From: Diphasiastrum complanatum
Taxonomy: Eukaryota; Streptophyta; Lycopodiopsida; Lycopodiales; Lycopodiaceae
Assembly (NCBI GenBank): GCA_029204225.1
Contig: CM055093.1
Span: forward strand, 3,398,974-3,462,973
Length of the DNA stretch: 64,000 bases
Direction of reading: 5' to 3'
Under the pieces are notes generated by a model that saw nothing but the letters and a program-made list of their open reading frames with translations, was not told where the DNA came from and did not search any database. Below, one piece after another: positions 25,739-39,853 of this stretch. The number at the start of each line of letters is the position of its first letter. Position 1 is the stretch's first letter. Position numbers and translations under genes: made by a program.

Positions 25739-25742
25739 AAAA

Positions 25743-28171
25743 GTATTCGGCAGTCTTGAATTTCGTGGTTGTTTCGTTTGCAGTATCTGCAGAATAGCTT
25801 CTTCTTTGTCTGCAAATTTGATTATTCCTTGTGCTGAGCTGGTTTCTTCTTGAGCAATATCCTTGCCTTTGAGGTCGATGAACTGATCCTCGATAAAGAT
25901 TGTATCCCGGCTATACAAGATTTGCTGGGTATCAGGATCGTACAGCTTATAGGTGTTATCAGACGAAGTATATCCGATCAGGATGGTCTTGAGGCCTTGG
26001 AAGTCCAATTTCTTCCTTGTGTCTTTTGGGATCTGTGCGTAGGCAATGCACCCAAACACTCTTAGGTTCTTCAAAGAAGGCTTAGAGCCTGTCCACACCT
26101 CGTGGGGTATCTTGTCTGAGAGGGCCTTGGTCGAACATCTGTTCTGGAGGTAAGCTGTAGTGGAGACAGCTTCAGCCCAGAATCTCTTGCACAACAATGC
26201 ATGCAATAGCATACACTTAGCAGATTCGACCAGAGTACGGTTCTTCCTCTCAGCTAAGCCATTAGACTGAGGACTGTAAGGAGTGATGAATTGCTGCTCA
26301 ATGCCTTGGCTTTGGCAGTACTCCTTAAACTCGACAGAGATGTATTCTCCACCATTGTTTGACCTTAAGGCCTTGATCGTCCTTCCAGTTTTCTTTTCTG
26401 CATGCTCCTTGAAGATTCTGAAGTAGTTGAAAGCTTCTGATTTCTTCTTTATGAAATACACCATCGTCCTTTTGGAGAATTCATCAATTATAAAATACTT
26501 GGCATCCTTCAACGAAGGATTTTTCATCGGGCCACAAATATCTGAATAAACAACATCTACTAATCCTCTAGGAATATGTTGATGGCTTGACTTAAATGGT
26601 TTTCTAGTCTGTTTACCAACTAGACAGTCTTGACAGATAGGTAACTCGACTTTTTCACTAGGATAGTCGAGATCAAGAACAATAGATTGTCTAGACATTC
26701 GTTGTACAATAGCATGATTTAAATGACCAAGTCTATAATGCCAAAGTAGACCTTTATTTATATGAATTGAAGTACTGAGAGCCTGACTAGAGGCATAAAA
26801 GCAATGACTTAATTTATGCAAGTATCCATGTCTCTTTCTGAGTGCTAGGATCTTGTCTGTCCTATCAACTACTTTACATTGATCACATTCGAATTCTACT
26901 CTGTGTCCTAGAACTGTCATTCTGCTTACATAGAGCAGATTCGTAGATATATGAATTGAAGTACTGAGAGCCTGACTAGAGGCAGAAAAGCAATGACTTA
27001 ATCTATACAACTATCCATGTCTCTTTCCGAGTGCTAGGATCTTGCCTATCCTATCAACTACTTTACATTGATCACATTCGAATTCTACTCTGTGTCCTAG
27101 ATCTGTGATTTTGCTTACAAAGAGCAGATTTGTAGATAACTTTGGTACATATAGGACTTTAGAGAGTAGCTTAGACTGATCATTTGCAAAGCATAATCTT
27201 ATAGTGCCTTCACCTTTAATAGCTTGTGTGCTATTGTCGCCAATGTAAACAAAATTTTGGGTACTGTAAGGTGTATAGGACTCAAAACAACCAATGAGAC
27301 TAGTCATGTGTTGAGTGGCTCCGGAATCTAGGAACCAAGAACTGTCGCCAGATGCTTCTTGATGGTTGGTCATGAAGGCATCATGATCTGTTTCTTGAAT
27401 AGGTTGTGGAGCTTCTGCAGCTGCATTTGCCACTTGATTTGACTGTCCCTTGCTATTGTTCTTCGCTTGAAGTATTCAGTAGTCTTCAATTTCGTGGTTG
27501 TTTCGTTTGCAGTATCTGCAGAATAGCTTCTTCTTTGTCTACAGATTCGTCTGTTCCTTGTGCTGAGCTGGTTTCTGGTCAAGCTTTGATTACTTCGGAC
27601 CTTTCTTCTTCTTCTGCTTTATCATGCTCTTGTTGGTGTACAAGGTGTGAGAATCAGTTGAGAAACTAGAGGCTTCATTCCTTTGTGTGTCTTCCTGCAA
27701 CAACATAGTAATGATTCTCGAAAGAGTCAATTCTGGATGAGTCGTGATGATCTTCACCCAGCTGACGTAAGAACTTGACAAGCTTGTAAGCAGTTGCATC
27801 ACTGCGTCTTGATTGTCTATGACAAATCCGACAACGGCTATTTGTCTTAGCAAATTCTTGAATTGATTAATGTGATTCTGCAGAGAATCACCATTCGTCA
27901 TCTTGAGGGAGTAGCATTTCTTCTTGAGATGTAGCTTGGAAGCTATATCTCGCACTCCGTATAGTGTGCTCAAGATGTCCCAGACTACTTTTGATGTCTG
28001 AGTCTCGGATACATGGCCGATCTGGGTATCCATGATGTTGAGGATGATCAGCGCGAAAGCTTTTCCATCCTTCAACTTCCATCTGGCGATTGTCGCGTCG
28101 TCCACTTCGGGTTTTCCTTCTGCACCTGTAACAACGTCGTACAATTCTTTTGTCATTAGTATAGTTTTCAT
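25743..28171 (-). pseudogene. Copia copy F, gag-protease-integrase, rearranged
   Basis: On the minus strand, gag (27590-28171, UBN2-type) is followed by a degenerate zinc knuckle and the protease (27011-27433, LDSGATQHM). Integrase is at 25718-27010, with GLLWHYRLGHLN, YSDICGP, SNNGGEY (normally SDNGGEY) and NGLAERKNRT. Reverse transcriptase and RNase H are absent. After integrase the sequence jumps at 25743-25845 to a second copy of its own zinc-knuckle region (compare 27476-27578). A 189-bp tandem duplication lies at 26761-27138, with a stop in the second unit. The copy is non-functional. Confidence 0.85.
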
Positions 28172-28385
28172 CTTAAATTTTCACAGATGGTAATTGGCTC
28201 CATCAACCTTGTCCATGATAGGACTGGCTTTCCCTCAGAAATCCATGTGGAAGAATTAGTCTAAGTGATAAGAGAAACTATCAGTGACTTAAGTATGAAA
28301 ATATGACAATTACAGAACAAGAAAACAATTACTATATCGGCTAGTAGAGTCTTGTACTAAGGAAGCTAATCAAGCTATGAAGATA

Positions 28386-28397
28386 GCTCTGATACCA
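28386..28397 (-). promoter_or_regulatory. Primer binding site of copia copy F
   Basis: Minus-strand TGGTATCAGAGC beside the LTR that starts (plus strand) at 28398. A 214-bp leader separates it from the gag frame. Confidence 0.85.
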
Positions 28398-29176
28398 TGT
28401 TGGAAAGAGGGGGAGAATAAATCACGAACACAAACGAGATACGAACTCGAACAAGAAACGAACGAGAAGCGAACTCGAACGGAAAATGTTCGTGTGCAGC
28501 GGAATGAATTATTTGACTCTCTCCGTAAGCATGACTACGCCTATCATAATGAAGAGAACTTTAATGGATGAAGCGCTAGATGAATAATTTGTCGTGAATT
28601 GCAAGACAAATTATCTGTCGCACATGATTCGCGAAGAGCTAGACTGTGCTCGACTGATAATTTGTCGCAAATTGTTCGCGAAAGACAAGACTAAAAGTTG
28701 ATCGTCTATTACCAGAAAGAGCAGCTAGAAAGATCAGACAAAATGAAGAACAAGCATAGCAATATTAACACAGATCTGAATGCAGAACAAAGAGTTGTAT
28801 CGGATTAAGTATATCATGTATACAAGTTAATAATGCAGTAGAGCACGATATAATAGCGGACGAAATCGCGTGCCCTACGAAGTTTATTTTTTTTGTAATG
28901 AAAAATAAAACCTCTTCTCTTAGTCTCTTCTTCACTCACTTGATCATCTGATCATCATCATAATCTGGATGGTGTCCAGAATACGTATATATACATAATA
29001 TTACAGGTGTCCAGATGTGAAAGTACAGAGTGGATGTGCTGTCTGTAGGAGATTGTGAGTGGCTACAATCGTTGTCCAATCTGTTAGCACAACTGCATGG
29101 AGTGAGTGTAAAAAGGGTGCGACGTCAGCCAGTGCTGAAGTGAACATTGGTGATGATGCAAAAAGTGGGTCACTCC
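28398..29176 (-). mobile_element. Copia copy F 5' LTR
   Basis: The plus-strand edge is TGTTGGAAAGAGG. The same edge and the block GCATGACTACGCCTATCA occur in the LTR at 59153. The segment 28800-29170 matches the LTR at 43604-44000. The LTR is cut near 29176, where copia copy G begins in the opposite direction. Confidence 0.7.
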
Positions 29177-31563
29177 AGAAGAACGATGGTGTATTTCATA
29201 AAGAAAAAATTAGAAGCTTTCAATTGCTTCAGAATCTTCAAGGAGCATGCAAAAAAGGAGACTAAAAGGACGATCAAGGCCCTAAGGTCAGAAACGGTGG
29301 AGAATACATCTCTGTCGAGTTTAAGGAGTATTGCCAAAGCCAAAGCATTGAGCAGCAATTCATCACTCCTTATAGTCCTCAGTCTAATGGCTTAGCTGAG
29401 AGGAAGAACCGTACTCTGGTCGAATCTGCTAAGTGTATGTTATCGCATGCATTGTTGCGCAAGAGATTCTGGGCTGAAGTTGTCTCCACAGTAGCTTACC
29501 TCCAGAACAGATGTTCGACCAAGGCCCTCTCAGACAAGACACCCCATGAGGTGTGGACAGGCTCTAAGCCTTCTTTGAAGAACTTAAGAGTGTTCGGGTG
29601 CATTGCCTACATGCAGATTTCAAAAGACACAAGGAAGAAATTGGACTTCCAAGGTCTCAAGACCATCCTGATCAGATATACTTTGTCTGATAACACCTAC
29701 AAGATGATACCCAGCAAATCTTGTATAGCCGGGATACAGTCTTTATCGAGGATCAATTCGTCGACCTCAAAGGAAAGGATATTGCTCAAGAAGAACCTAC
29801 ATCTCCTGCCATTGATACGACAGTCCGAGCTTCTGGCTCAGGCGTGTCTATTGTCGACCCACTTCGAGACAGCGAATCGGACGAAGATGTTGCTTCTACC
29901 CAGCAACAAGTCCCAAAAATTCAGTCGAATCCTCCCAGAAGATCAAGCCGAATGTGGACACAGCCCACAAGGTATACTCCTGAGTCTACCTATCTCTTAA
30001 TGCAGAAACCGATGACAATCGAAGAGGCACTTAGCCAACCAGACTCTGATCTCTGGAAAAAAGTCATGGACAGAGAGTATTCCTCTCTGATCAAGAATCA
30101 GACATGGTCATTATTCAAAGCTCCTATTGGCTGCAATATTATTGATTGCAAATGGATCTTTAAGATCAAATATGATGCCAACGGAGCAATTGATCGAAGG
30201 AAGGCTAGACTAGTAGCACGAGGATTCACCCAGATCCTGAATGTCTACTACAGTGAGACTTTTAGTCCAGTCGTCAAACATTCGTCGATCCGAATGCTCT
30301 TGTCTTATGTTGCAGCTGCCGACCTCGAAGTACATCAACTTGATGTACAAACAGCCTATCTGAATGGAGTAATACAAGAAGATATCTACATGATCCAGCC
30401 CGAAGGATATATTCCGGAAGACATGAAGAATCATGTCTGTAAACTCCACAAAGCACTGTACGGCTTGACACAGTCTGCCAAAGCTTGGTTTCAGAGGATC
30501 AACACATTCCTCATTGAACAAGGATTCAAACCAAGCACTACTAATTACAACGTTTTTTCAAGGTCAGTGCAAGAATCCTTCATTATCATCACCTTGTACG
30601 TTGATGATACGTTGCTCTTCAGCAACAATACCAAAATGGTCAAGGATGCAAAACAGATGTTGTTCTCAAAATTCGACATGACTATCTTGGAATTCAAATC
30701 CGGGGAGACATAGCAAATCGACTGATTTACATCACTCAACAAAGGTATCTTCACAATGTTCTTAACATATACAATTTGATGAATTATAAATTAGCTCACT
30801 CACCAATGGATCCAGGCCTGCATTTGTCAAAGGACCAATGTCCATAGACCAAGCAAGAAGAGGAGCAGATGAGAGAATATTCGTATCGATCGATACTTGG
30901 ATCTCTCATGTACGCAAAGGTCTGTACAAGATCAAATATTACTATTGCTCACTCAGCCAATATATGGCTAATCCTGGCATTACCCATTGGAAGGCTCTTA
31001 TTCGAGTCATGAGATATATTCGAGCTACCATGGACCAGTACATCTGTTATGGAGATGTCAGCAACAACAATCTTCATCGGCTCAATGGCTATTCTGATGC
31101 AAGCTGGGGAGGAGATGCAGACAATCGTAAATCCACATCTGGATTTACATTCTTCTTCAACGGCGGTCCTATTTCATGAAACAGTCATAAGCAAACCTTT
31201 ATCGCACTTTTTTCTACTGAAGTAGAATACATTGCTACTTCTCAATCTATTAAGAAAGCATTTTGGTTGAGAAATTTGTTGTCAGACATAAATCTGTATC
31301 AGTACATCCCCACAATTTTCTTTTGTGATAACTAAAGTGCTATTGCCTTATCGGCCAACCCTAGATTTCATTCTAGGAGTAAGCACATTGAGATCAGATA
31401 TCACTACATCAGGGGCAAGGTTCTCGACAGGGAGGTAAGCTTAACGTACTGCAGAACGTAGGACATGGTTGCGGAAATTTTCACGAAAGCACTCAATATT
31501 AATGCACACAACAAATTTTGTGCATTGCTCAGTCTGAAGATCAAGGCATTCACAGATCCAAAT
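29177..31563 (+). pseudogene. Copia copy G, integrase end to RNase H
   Basis: It starts abruptly inside the integrase (RTMVYFIKKK) and continues through the integrase end (29437-29730, frameshifted). Reverse transcriptase is at 29721-30713, with KWIFKIKYDANG and YVDD, and stops early after EFKSGET. RNase H follows at 30838-31563 with three or more stops. It ends beside a purine tract (AAGTGGGGGTG) and the 3' LTR. Dead copy of the same family as copy F. Confidence 0.85.
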
Positions 31564-31573
31564 TAAGTGGGGG

Positions 31574-31690
31574 TGTTGGATTTACTCCTTCTACTCTCCT
31601 AAATCCCATTTTTAGTCTACCTCCATTCTTGCTGCATATTTACTAACGTTGTCACGCAGCCTGCATATTTACACGAAAATTCGCACAGAC
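31574..31690 (+). mobile_element. Copia copy G 3' LTR, truncated
   Basis: Starts TGTTGGATTTACTCC and matches, inverted, the LTR end at 41160-41277. It breaks off at about 31690 where a GAATA/GAATG-rich repeat begins. Confidence 0.7.
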
Positions 31691-31699
31691 GAATAAAGG

Positions 31700-32015
31700 G
31701 CTAAGAATGAATGGACAGGAGTTAATGGATAGGAATAGGAGTGAACGAATAGGAATAGTAGGCAAATGAAGTAATAGAATGAACCATGAGGAATACAATC
31801 AGGAATGAACGTTGACGAATAAGAATGATGATGAAATGGGAATAAGATCAATATGAATGAATGAATGAATGGAATGGGAATGGGAATAGAATAGAATGGA
31901 AATAGAAAGGAATAGAAATATAATAGAATAAAATGAATAGATGAATGTTAGAATAGGATGCTAGAATCGGATGTTAGAATAGAATAAATGATTGTTAGAA
32001 TAGAACGAATGTTGA
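31700..32015. repeat. Degenerate GAATA/GAATG simple repeat
   Basis: About 300 bp made of GAATAG, GAATGG and GAATGA-type words in irregular order. No coding frame. Confidence 0.8.
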
Positions 32016-32089
32016 AAAATTGTCTGTGTTTGGCAACTATTCTTTGTAATTCAACTTCCAATTTTTGTAGACTTAAGACATTTAATATT

Positions 32090-32859
<770 letters not shown>

Positions 32860-32861
32860 CT

Positions 32862-33526
32862 CTCTCTTCAACTAATTTTAGCATAGACTTTGAGAATACT
32901 CCAAGTGAAGTCCTATGCTTTGTAAACAAGTCTTTTCCAAGAGCTTTGGTGAAGTTATCAGCTACACATTCCTTTGAAGACACATGTTGAAGCTTTGCCT
33001 CCTTTGCCATGACTTGTTCTCTCACAAAGTGATATTCCACCTCAATATGCTTGCTCCTAGCATGAAAAATAGGATTGTTTGCCAACTTTTGGGCTGATTG
33101 GTTGTCACAAAAGATGATTGGGATCTCTGGAAAATCTAGCAAGTTAAGATCCTTCATCATCCTCTTGATCCATACCATCTCCTTTGTGCAATTAGTAAGG
33201 GCTTTGTACTCGGCCTCACTAGATGACAATGAAATAGTGGCTTGTTTCTTCGACATCCATGATATAGCTCCATCACCTATGAAAATACAATGTGCACTTA
33301 TGGATTTTCTATCCATTTGATCTCCAACAAAGTACGAATCTGAAAATCCATACAAATTAGGTGATGATCCCTCATACAATATGCCAAAATCTCGAGTTCC
33401 CAAGATATATCTTAAAACTCTCTTTCCTAGCTTCCAATGCTCCTCACTAGAATCTTGCATAAATTGGCTTAATCTACCAACACAATAGCTTAGATTTAGT
33501 TTTGTGATGGTTAGATATATAAGTGA
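32862..33526 (-). pseudogene. Copia RT-end/RNase H, left part of a split copy
   Basis: Encodes GSLIYLTITK, SDSYFVGDQMDRKS, SSSEAEYKAL, FCDNQSAQ and VSSKECVADNFTKAL. It is close to the RNase H of the intact element at 5508 but is a separate copy. The frame is broken at 33527 by an inserted LTR pair. The upstream continuation is at 35075-35156. Confidence 0.85.
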
Positions 33527-33995
33527 ACCAATGTTGTGGATATTTTCTATACACAAATAAATAGATGGGTCTGTTGGACAAGGCTTACCTAGTGGTCCCC
33601 ACCATAGTACACTATACAGTTAGAATTATAAGTGCGAGGGCACTGACATCATGCATGTGTAAGCCCTACCCAATGAGCACATTGCTAGTTGTTTTAAGTT
33701 GTTCCATACAGACTTGGGCCCTAGGTGTAAATAAAATAAGCTAAAGCCCAAAGTTTAAGTTACAAACTCAAGATGCAAATAAGGAATCTAATTTGGTCAA
33801 AGTAATCACATGATTCATGTGACTTGCTTTGTGCTTGCTTAGAACCATTAGATTTAAGTTGTGTTTGTTTGAAGAGCTTGGATTAGAATCTTTGTCCCAA
33901 TGAAGTGGCCAATCAGAGTGAAGGAGGCTCACCTTGGGAATCTATAAAAGAGAGCCATTTCTTTTGTATTGTATCTTCTATTCTATTCTAACAAA

Positions 33996-34127
<132 letters not shown>

Positions 34128-34270
34128 TCGGTTGGGTGTGAATAGTTTTGGGAAGGTGCTCGAGCCCCCAAAGCCTCTCTCAACTTAGGCATTCTCTCCC
34201 TCTCTTCTTTCTCTTTGTGCTATGCAGGTGAGGGCGGGGTTGACGCTCCCAACGTTCGGACCCTATACTA

Positions 34271-34490
34271 CTAACTGTACAGTGTACTGTGGTGAGGCCC
34301 ACTTGTTACGGCTTGGCCAACAATATTTTAAGTGGCGGGATCTACCTATTTATCTGTGTACATGAAATACCCACAACAAGGTCCTCGGCCCAAAGTAGTG
34401 AGTATTTCTTGTACACAAATAAATAGTTGGGTCCCGTCACTTAAATTATTGTTGGCCAAGCCTTACCTATGGGGTTCACCACAGTACATT
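34271..34490. repeat. Long palindrome of LTR starts
   Basis: Two arms of about 100 bp are imperfect reverse complements. CAGTGTACTGTGG and TATTGTTGGCCAAG mark them on the left and right. They surround a short centre near 34374-34390. Confidence 0.85.
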
Positions 34491-34797
34491 GTACAGTTAG
34501 AATTATAAGTGCGAGGGCACTAGCGTCTTGCATGTGTAAGCCCAACTCAATGAGTACATTGCTAGTTGTTTTAAGTTGTTCCATAGAGACTTGGGCCCTA
34601 GGTGTAAATAAAATAAGCTAAAAGCCAGCATCTAAGTTACAAACTCAAGTTGCAAATAAGGAATCTAATTTGGTCAAAGTAAGACTCACATGATTCATGT
34701 GACTTGCTTTGTGCTTTCTTAGAACCATTAGATTATAAAAGGGAGCCATTTTCTTTGTATTGTATCTTCTATTCTATTCTAATAAAACTCTGCCCAT

Positions 34798-34908
<111 letters not shown>

Positions 34909-35074
34909 GGGATCGAATAGCTTTGGGTAGGTGCTCGAGCCCCCAAAGCCTTTCTCAACCTAGGAGTTTTCTCTCTCTCTCCCTCTCTTCTCTCTCTTCA
35001 TGCCATGCAGGTGAAGGCGGGGTAGATGCTCCCAGCGTTCGGACCCTATGCTACATAGATGACACAACAACCAA

Positions 35075-35156
35075 CTGGCTTTCTATAGAGAGTATTGTCC
35101 TCGAGGAATCTTTCATTACCCCTTATAGTTAGCTTTACATTTGACTCCATAGGTGT
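35075..35156 (-). pseudogene. Copia RT fragment, right part of the split copy
   Basis: Translates to the segment just upstream of 32862-33526 (PMESNVKL, then NTLYRK) and aligns with 6840-6925 of the intact element. Together with the target duplication it shows the host copy was continuous before insertion. Confidence 0.8.
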
Positions 35157-35429
35157 ATCACAAGGATTTGCATCTACCATTAGAATTCACAAGATTCATG
35201 TGAGCCCAAGTTGGACCCAACTGTAAAATAATAGACTTCTAAGTTTAAAATGACTTTGGGCCCCAAGTTTTATTTTAATTACAAGGGGCCCAAGTCCATT
35301 ATTTATATTTACAACTCAACTTGTGTGCTCATTGGGCCATGGGCCTATACGCGCAGGATGCCATGCTCTCACAACATATTTTATTAGCCGATAATGTTTA
35401 TTTACAATATGTTGGGAATACCCCCAACA
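35157..35429 (-). mobile_element. Gypsy-family LTR fragment, inverted
   Basis: Reverse complement of the LTR at 25524-25738, including TGTTGGGGGTATTCCCAACA at its start (35410-35429 on the plus strand), GGCCCATGGCCCAATGAGCAC and the GGACTTGGGCC block. It extends about 60 bp further than the 25-kb copy. Confidence 0.7.
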
Positions 35430-37636
35430 TTGAGCAGCAATACACTACCTCCTATTCACCTCAATCAAATGGTCTTGCTGAAAGAAAGAATCAAACCTTA
35501 TTTGAATCGGCAAAGTGCATGTTATCACATGCATCACTTCCAAAGTAGAACAAATGTCCTACTAAAGGTCTTCCAGCCAAGACTCCATATGAAGTTTGGA
35601 CAGGTACCAAACCTTCTTTATTGAACCTACAAGTTTTTCGATGTATTGCCTAATGCGCAGATTCCCCACGATCTCAGGAAGAAACTCGACTTCCAGAGTA
35701 TCAAAATGATTTTCATTAGCTACACCACTTCAGATCAAGCTTACAAATTATTTAATCCAACCGAGTCAAAGATATTCACTCAGTTTCTAGACCTCAAAGG
35801 AAAAGGCAAAGCCCACGTAGCCGGCCTATCAGATTCTTTTGATATAATGAATGTTCCAATTTTTCAGTCGACTATTCCTATTGACGATCCAAGTTCATCT
35901 ACTTCCAACAAACAGCCAATTAGCAGTGAATCTGAAGATGATGAGTTGTGTTTCAGCAACTACAACATGGTGAAAACGATCAACTTCCTATACTATCCAG
36001 AATATCTTCAAGAGTTAGCAGACCACCTAATAGGTATATCAACGAATCTGTACCTAGCTTGTTCAGAGGCACTCAGTCAGCCCGATTCAGATCTCTGGAA
36101 AGAAGCTATGGATAAAGAGTATTCATCTCTTATCAAGAATCAGACATGGACGATTGTCAAATTACCTGCCAGCAGAAACGTAGTTGACTGCAAATGGATT
36201 TTCAAAGTCAAGTACAATGTAGATGGAAGCATCAATAGGAGAAAGGCACGACTTGTAGCCAGAGGTTTTTCTCAGGTATACAATGTTGATTATTCTGAGA
36301 CTTTCAGTCCAGTAGTCAAGCATTCATCTATTAGACTTTTGCTAACATTTGCAGCTGCAGCATATTTGGAAATACATCAAATGGATGTACAGACAACATA
36401 TCTTAATGGAGTTATTGAAGAAGACATTACATGGTGCAACCTGAAGGTTATAGTATCGAAGGGAAACACAATCATGTGTGTAAACTCCATAAAGCACTTT
36501 ATGGATTGAAGCAATCTGCTCGAGCATGGTTTCAAAGGATCAATACTTTCCTTATTGATCACGGATACACACCTAGCTCTTCAGATTCCAATGTTTACTT
36601 CAAAGCAGTGCAGCAGTCTTTTATCATTATCACGTTATACATAGATGATGCATTGTTTTTTAGCAATAATACTGATTTGATAAAAGAATCCAAAACAATG
36701 CTATCTTCCAAATTTGACATGACCGATCTGGGCGAAGCTCATTTCTGCCTTGGTATTTCAAATCCACAGAGACAGAAATCAGAAGTTGTTCTACATTAAT
36801 CAATAGAGGTACATCTAATACATGTTAGTCATATATAAAATGATTAATTGCAAGTTAGCTCTCTCACCGATGGAACCAGGTCTCAAGTTGTCAAAGGACC
36901 AGTGTCCTTGAAACGATTAAAGAGAAGCATCAGATGCGTGAGTATCCTTAACATTCTATTATAGGATCTCTTATGTATGTCATGATCTGTACCAGGCCAC
37001 ACATAGCTTTTGCAGTCAGCTCTCTAAGTCAGTTTATAACTAACACCCTGGTGTGACACATTGGAAGGCTCTTATCAAAGTCATGAGATATCTTCGAGCT
37101 ATTATGGACTTTTGCGTTTGTTATGGAGCACTCAAAACGACAAACGCAATTTGCTCAGTGGTTATACAGATGCAAGTTGGGCAGGAGATGTAGACACTCG
37201 TAAATCCACCTCCGGATTTACATTCTTCCTCAACAATGGTCCTATTTCCTGGAACATTCACAAGCAATCTTTGATAGCTCTATCTTCCACTGAATCAAAG
37301 TATATTGCAGCCTCTCAAGCTACAAAGGAAGCAATTTGGTTGAGGGACTTACTCTCAGATATATGTCTGAATCAATCTGCCCCGACGATTTTATTCTGTG
37401 ATAATCAAAGTGTCATTGCTTTATCAACCAACCCTAGGTTTCATTGCAAGAGTAAGCACATTGAAATCAAATATCACTTCGTCAGAAGCAAATTCCTCAA
37501 AGAGGTTGACTTGCAGTATTGTAGAACGCAAGATATGACAGCGGATATTTTTACTAAGGCATTAAGCTTGGACGAACATAGAAAGTTCTGTGCGGAACTA
37601 GATTTGAAGGTCAAGGCATTCATGGATTCAGATTAA
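35430..37636 (+). pseudogene. Copia copy H, integrase end to RNase H
   Basis: It begins inside integrase (SYSPQSNGLAERKN). It continues through the integrase tail (frameshift near 35550-35650) to reverse transcriptase (36060-36800, KWIFKVKYNVDGS; the usual YVDD is YIDD) and RNase H (37061-37636, SGYTDASWAGD, STESKYIAA in place of STEAEY, FCDNQSV). It ends at a purine tract (AAGGGGGGGTG) and a 3' LTR. Several frame breaks. Related to copies F, G and E but more distant. Confidence 0.85.
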
Positions 37637-37647
37637 GGGGGGGTGTT

Positions 37648-39853
37648 GGATTATTCTCCTTCCTACTAATCGACTAATCGGTTTTAATCTTCATCCAACT
37701 TTTCAATTTTGTAGATTTTCTTGTGTATTTTCATAGTTTGCAGAAATACACGGATTTTTGACAACAGTGTCGGGTTTTCTCTCACTTTGGCTTTTTTTCA
37801 AAAGGCCAACAGTCCTGATTTCTCCCTTACTTCAGTTTTTTGTCATGAAGCTAGTTGCCACAGTTTCTCTCTTGCTTCGAGAATTTTCTCTCTCTTCAGC
37901 TTTTTCGCATTTTTTTGAAAAAGACGAAGGTGTCTTAAAATATTAAGGAAATGACTATGGTAAAAGTTAGGGCTAATATCCCAAAAAGGCGACTTTGCGA
38001 CACCTTCGCATTCTTCGCCTGTGTAGAATCCCGTGTAAAAAATGCAGACCTTCAGATTTTTCTCTTGACAGTTTTAGTTCATTTTTGCAGACATCACAGT
38101 ACGTTCATTTATGCAGATAGACTGTTTACAGCCAAAGATTTACCGATTATCAACAAGCAATTTCTCATAATAATTGGATGAATGTCAGCGAACTCCAGCC
38201 AATCGCGTTGACAGATCCCCTGCTCCAAATAATCTATTGGTTTTGTAATTACTTTTGCTTACTTCTTCTGCCTGTCAGCAGAGGCAGTGAGCTCTTGCTT
38301 AAGTTATTTGTTCTTGTTCAAAAGCTCAAAATCAGGCAAAAGGGACAACTAGACGTTGTAGTATTATGTCATGCCTGTCAGAGGACAACTCAGGGTCATT
38401 CCTCTTGAACGCACTTACATTCAAACAGAAATGCAAGCCATGAACACTCATTTACAGATCAACATGCAGCCCAAATAAACATTCATTAGATTCTATAGCT
38501 ACCTACTCTGAAACCGGACTGAATCAGACCTTACAATACACTAACATTGAGCTACACTTGCATTAATCCACAAAACTGAAACAAGAACTAATCTACAGCA
38601 TTTTAGAGGTCCAAGAATCAAGAAACCAACCAGTCTTTTGATTCTTGGACATCCCAAAAACATCAAGAACTAGAATGTTAGAGGATATGCAAGATTTGTG
38701 CCACATTTCTAGCCTATTTAGTTTACTTGAATGCTGATTCCTACATTAATTCACAACAAGAAATAAAAACTAATCCTCAACTAGGAAAACAAGAAAACTA
38801 ATCCACAACCACACACAATATGAATGGAAGGGCATGATCATAGGGACATCACTCAAGAAAACCACCATGATCAAGGAGCTCAATCGATGCATCTAACTCA
38901 TGGAGGCTCTTCTCATTTCATCATGGAGTTGATACAATACACAAAAGGCTCCTCTTCACAGAGAGGGAGTCTCTTAAATAAGCAAGAGAGCTCCTTAGGT
39001 GGCATCCTAGTGGAATTTCCACAAATCACAAATTACAAGTGGAATAATGCTCTCCACGAGCGGTCGTCATCAAAAGGTGGCTCACTCTACTTTCTTTAAG
39101 AGGGATCTACTTGCATTTATTACTTTGCCTAGAAATACTAGTTCCTACATGGTCATTCCATCTTCCGGGATTCACCATGAGGCTTACACAGTTCTTGCTT
39201 GCCAATCCTAACTAGCATTTCTCGGCTCTCATACTCGATTCTCAGCCTTCATTCGTCTCGTCTCCTCAGAGACCTCCTCGGTCTAAGGTGACACGTGCTC
39301 TTGAGTTGCTCTGTCCGAGCATTTTACGACCTAATTACTTAGTATAAATAGTAGTCCATACATTTACAAAAAAGAACACTTTCATCAAGTTGTTAAGGAT
39401 CGTTATCATGATCAGAAGTGTTGAATCTGTTAACTCTCTATCAAGCTTTAAGCTTGAGCCTCTTGAACATTCTAGCTCAGTTCTTAAAATTTTATTATAG
39501 AGTTGCTACTTTCAGACTTATTCTCAAATACATGTTAGAGTGCACGGTTTCCATCCGCTACTACTTGCACTCATAGCATTTTGATTTTGTTTTCTTACTA
39601 AATCAATCAAATTTCTTATTGCGTTCGTATGTGTCAGCATGCATGCATCGCTGTAATGCTTTTGTGACTAATAGAAATTGTCTGATAATTCAATATTTTA
39701 TGTTTGGCTACATAATCAAGCTAGTTGCTAAAGATTGAACGTGATTTCCATCACTATTTTTGTTCAATATTGATAGTCATAGTCATGCATTGGAAATTGG
39801 AAGAAATTTTTTACTATTCCGCTATTCTCCCTTATATACACATACTTCCGACA
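37648..39853 (+). mobile_element. Long copia LTR (LTR-D), about 2.2 kb
   Basis: Starts TGTTGGATTATTC after the purine tract and ends TTCCGACA at 39852-39853. It holds AGTATAAATAG near 39340. The second copy (40181-40917 plus 44247-44448) matches the start, the TATA region and the end, but lacks 38216-39310, so that 1.1 kb is either an insertion here or a deletion there. No gene was found inside. Confidence 0.55.
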
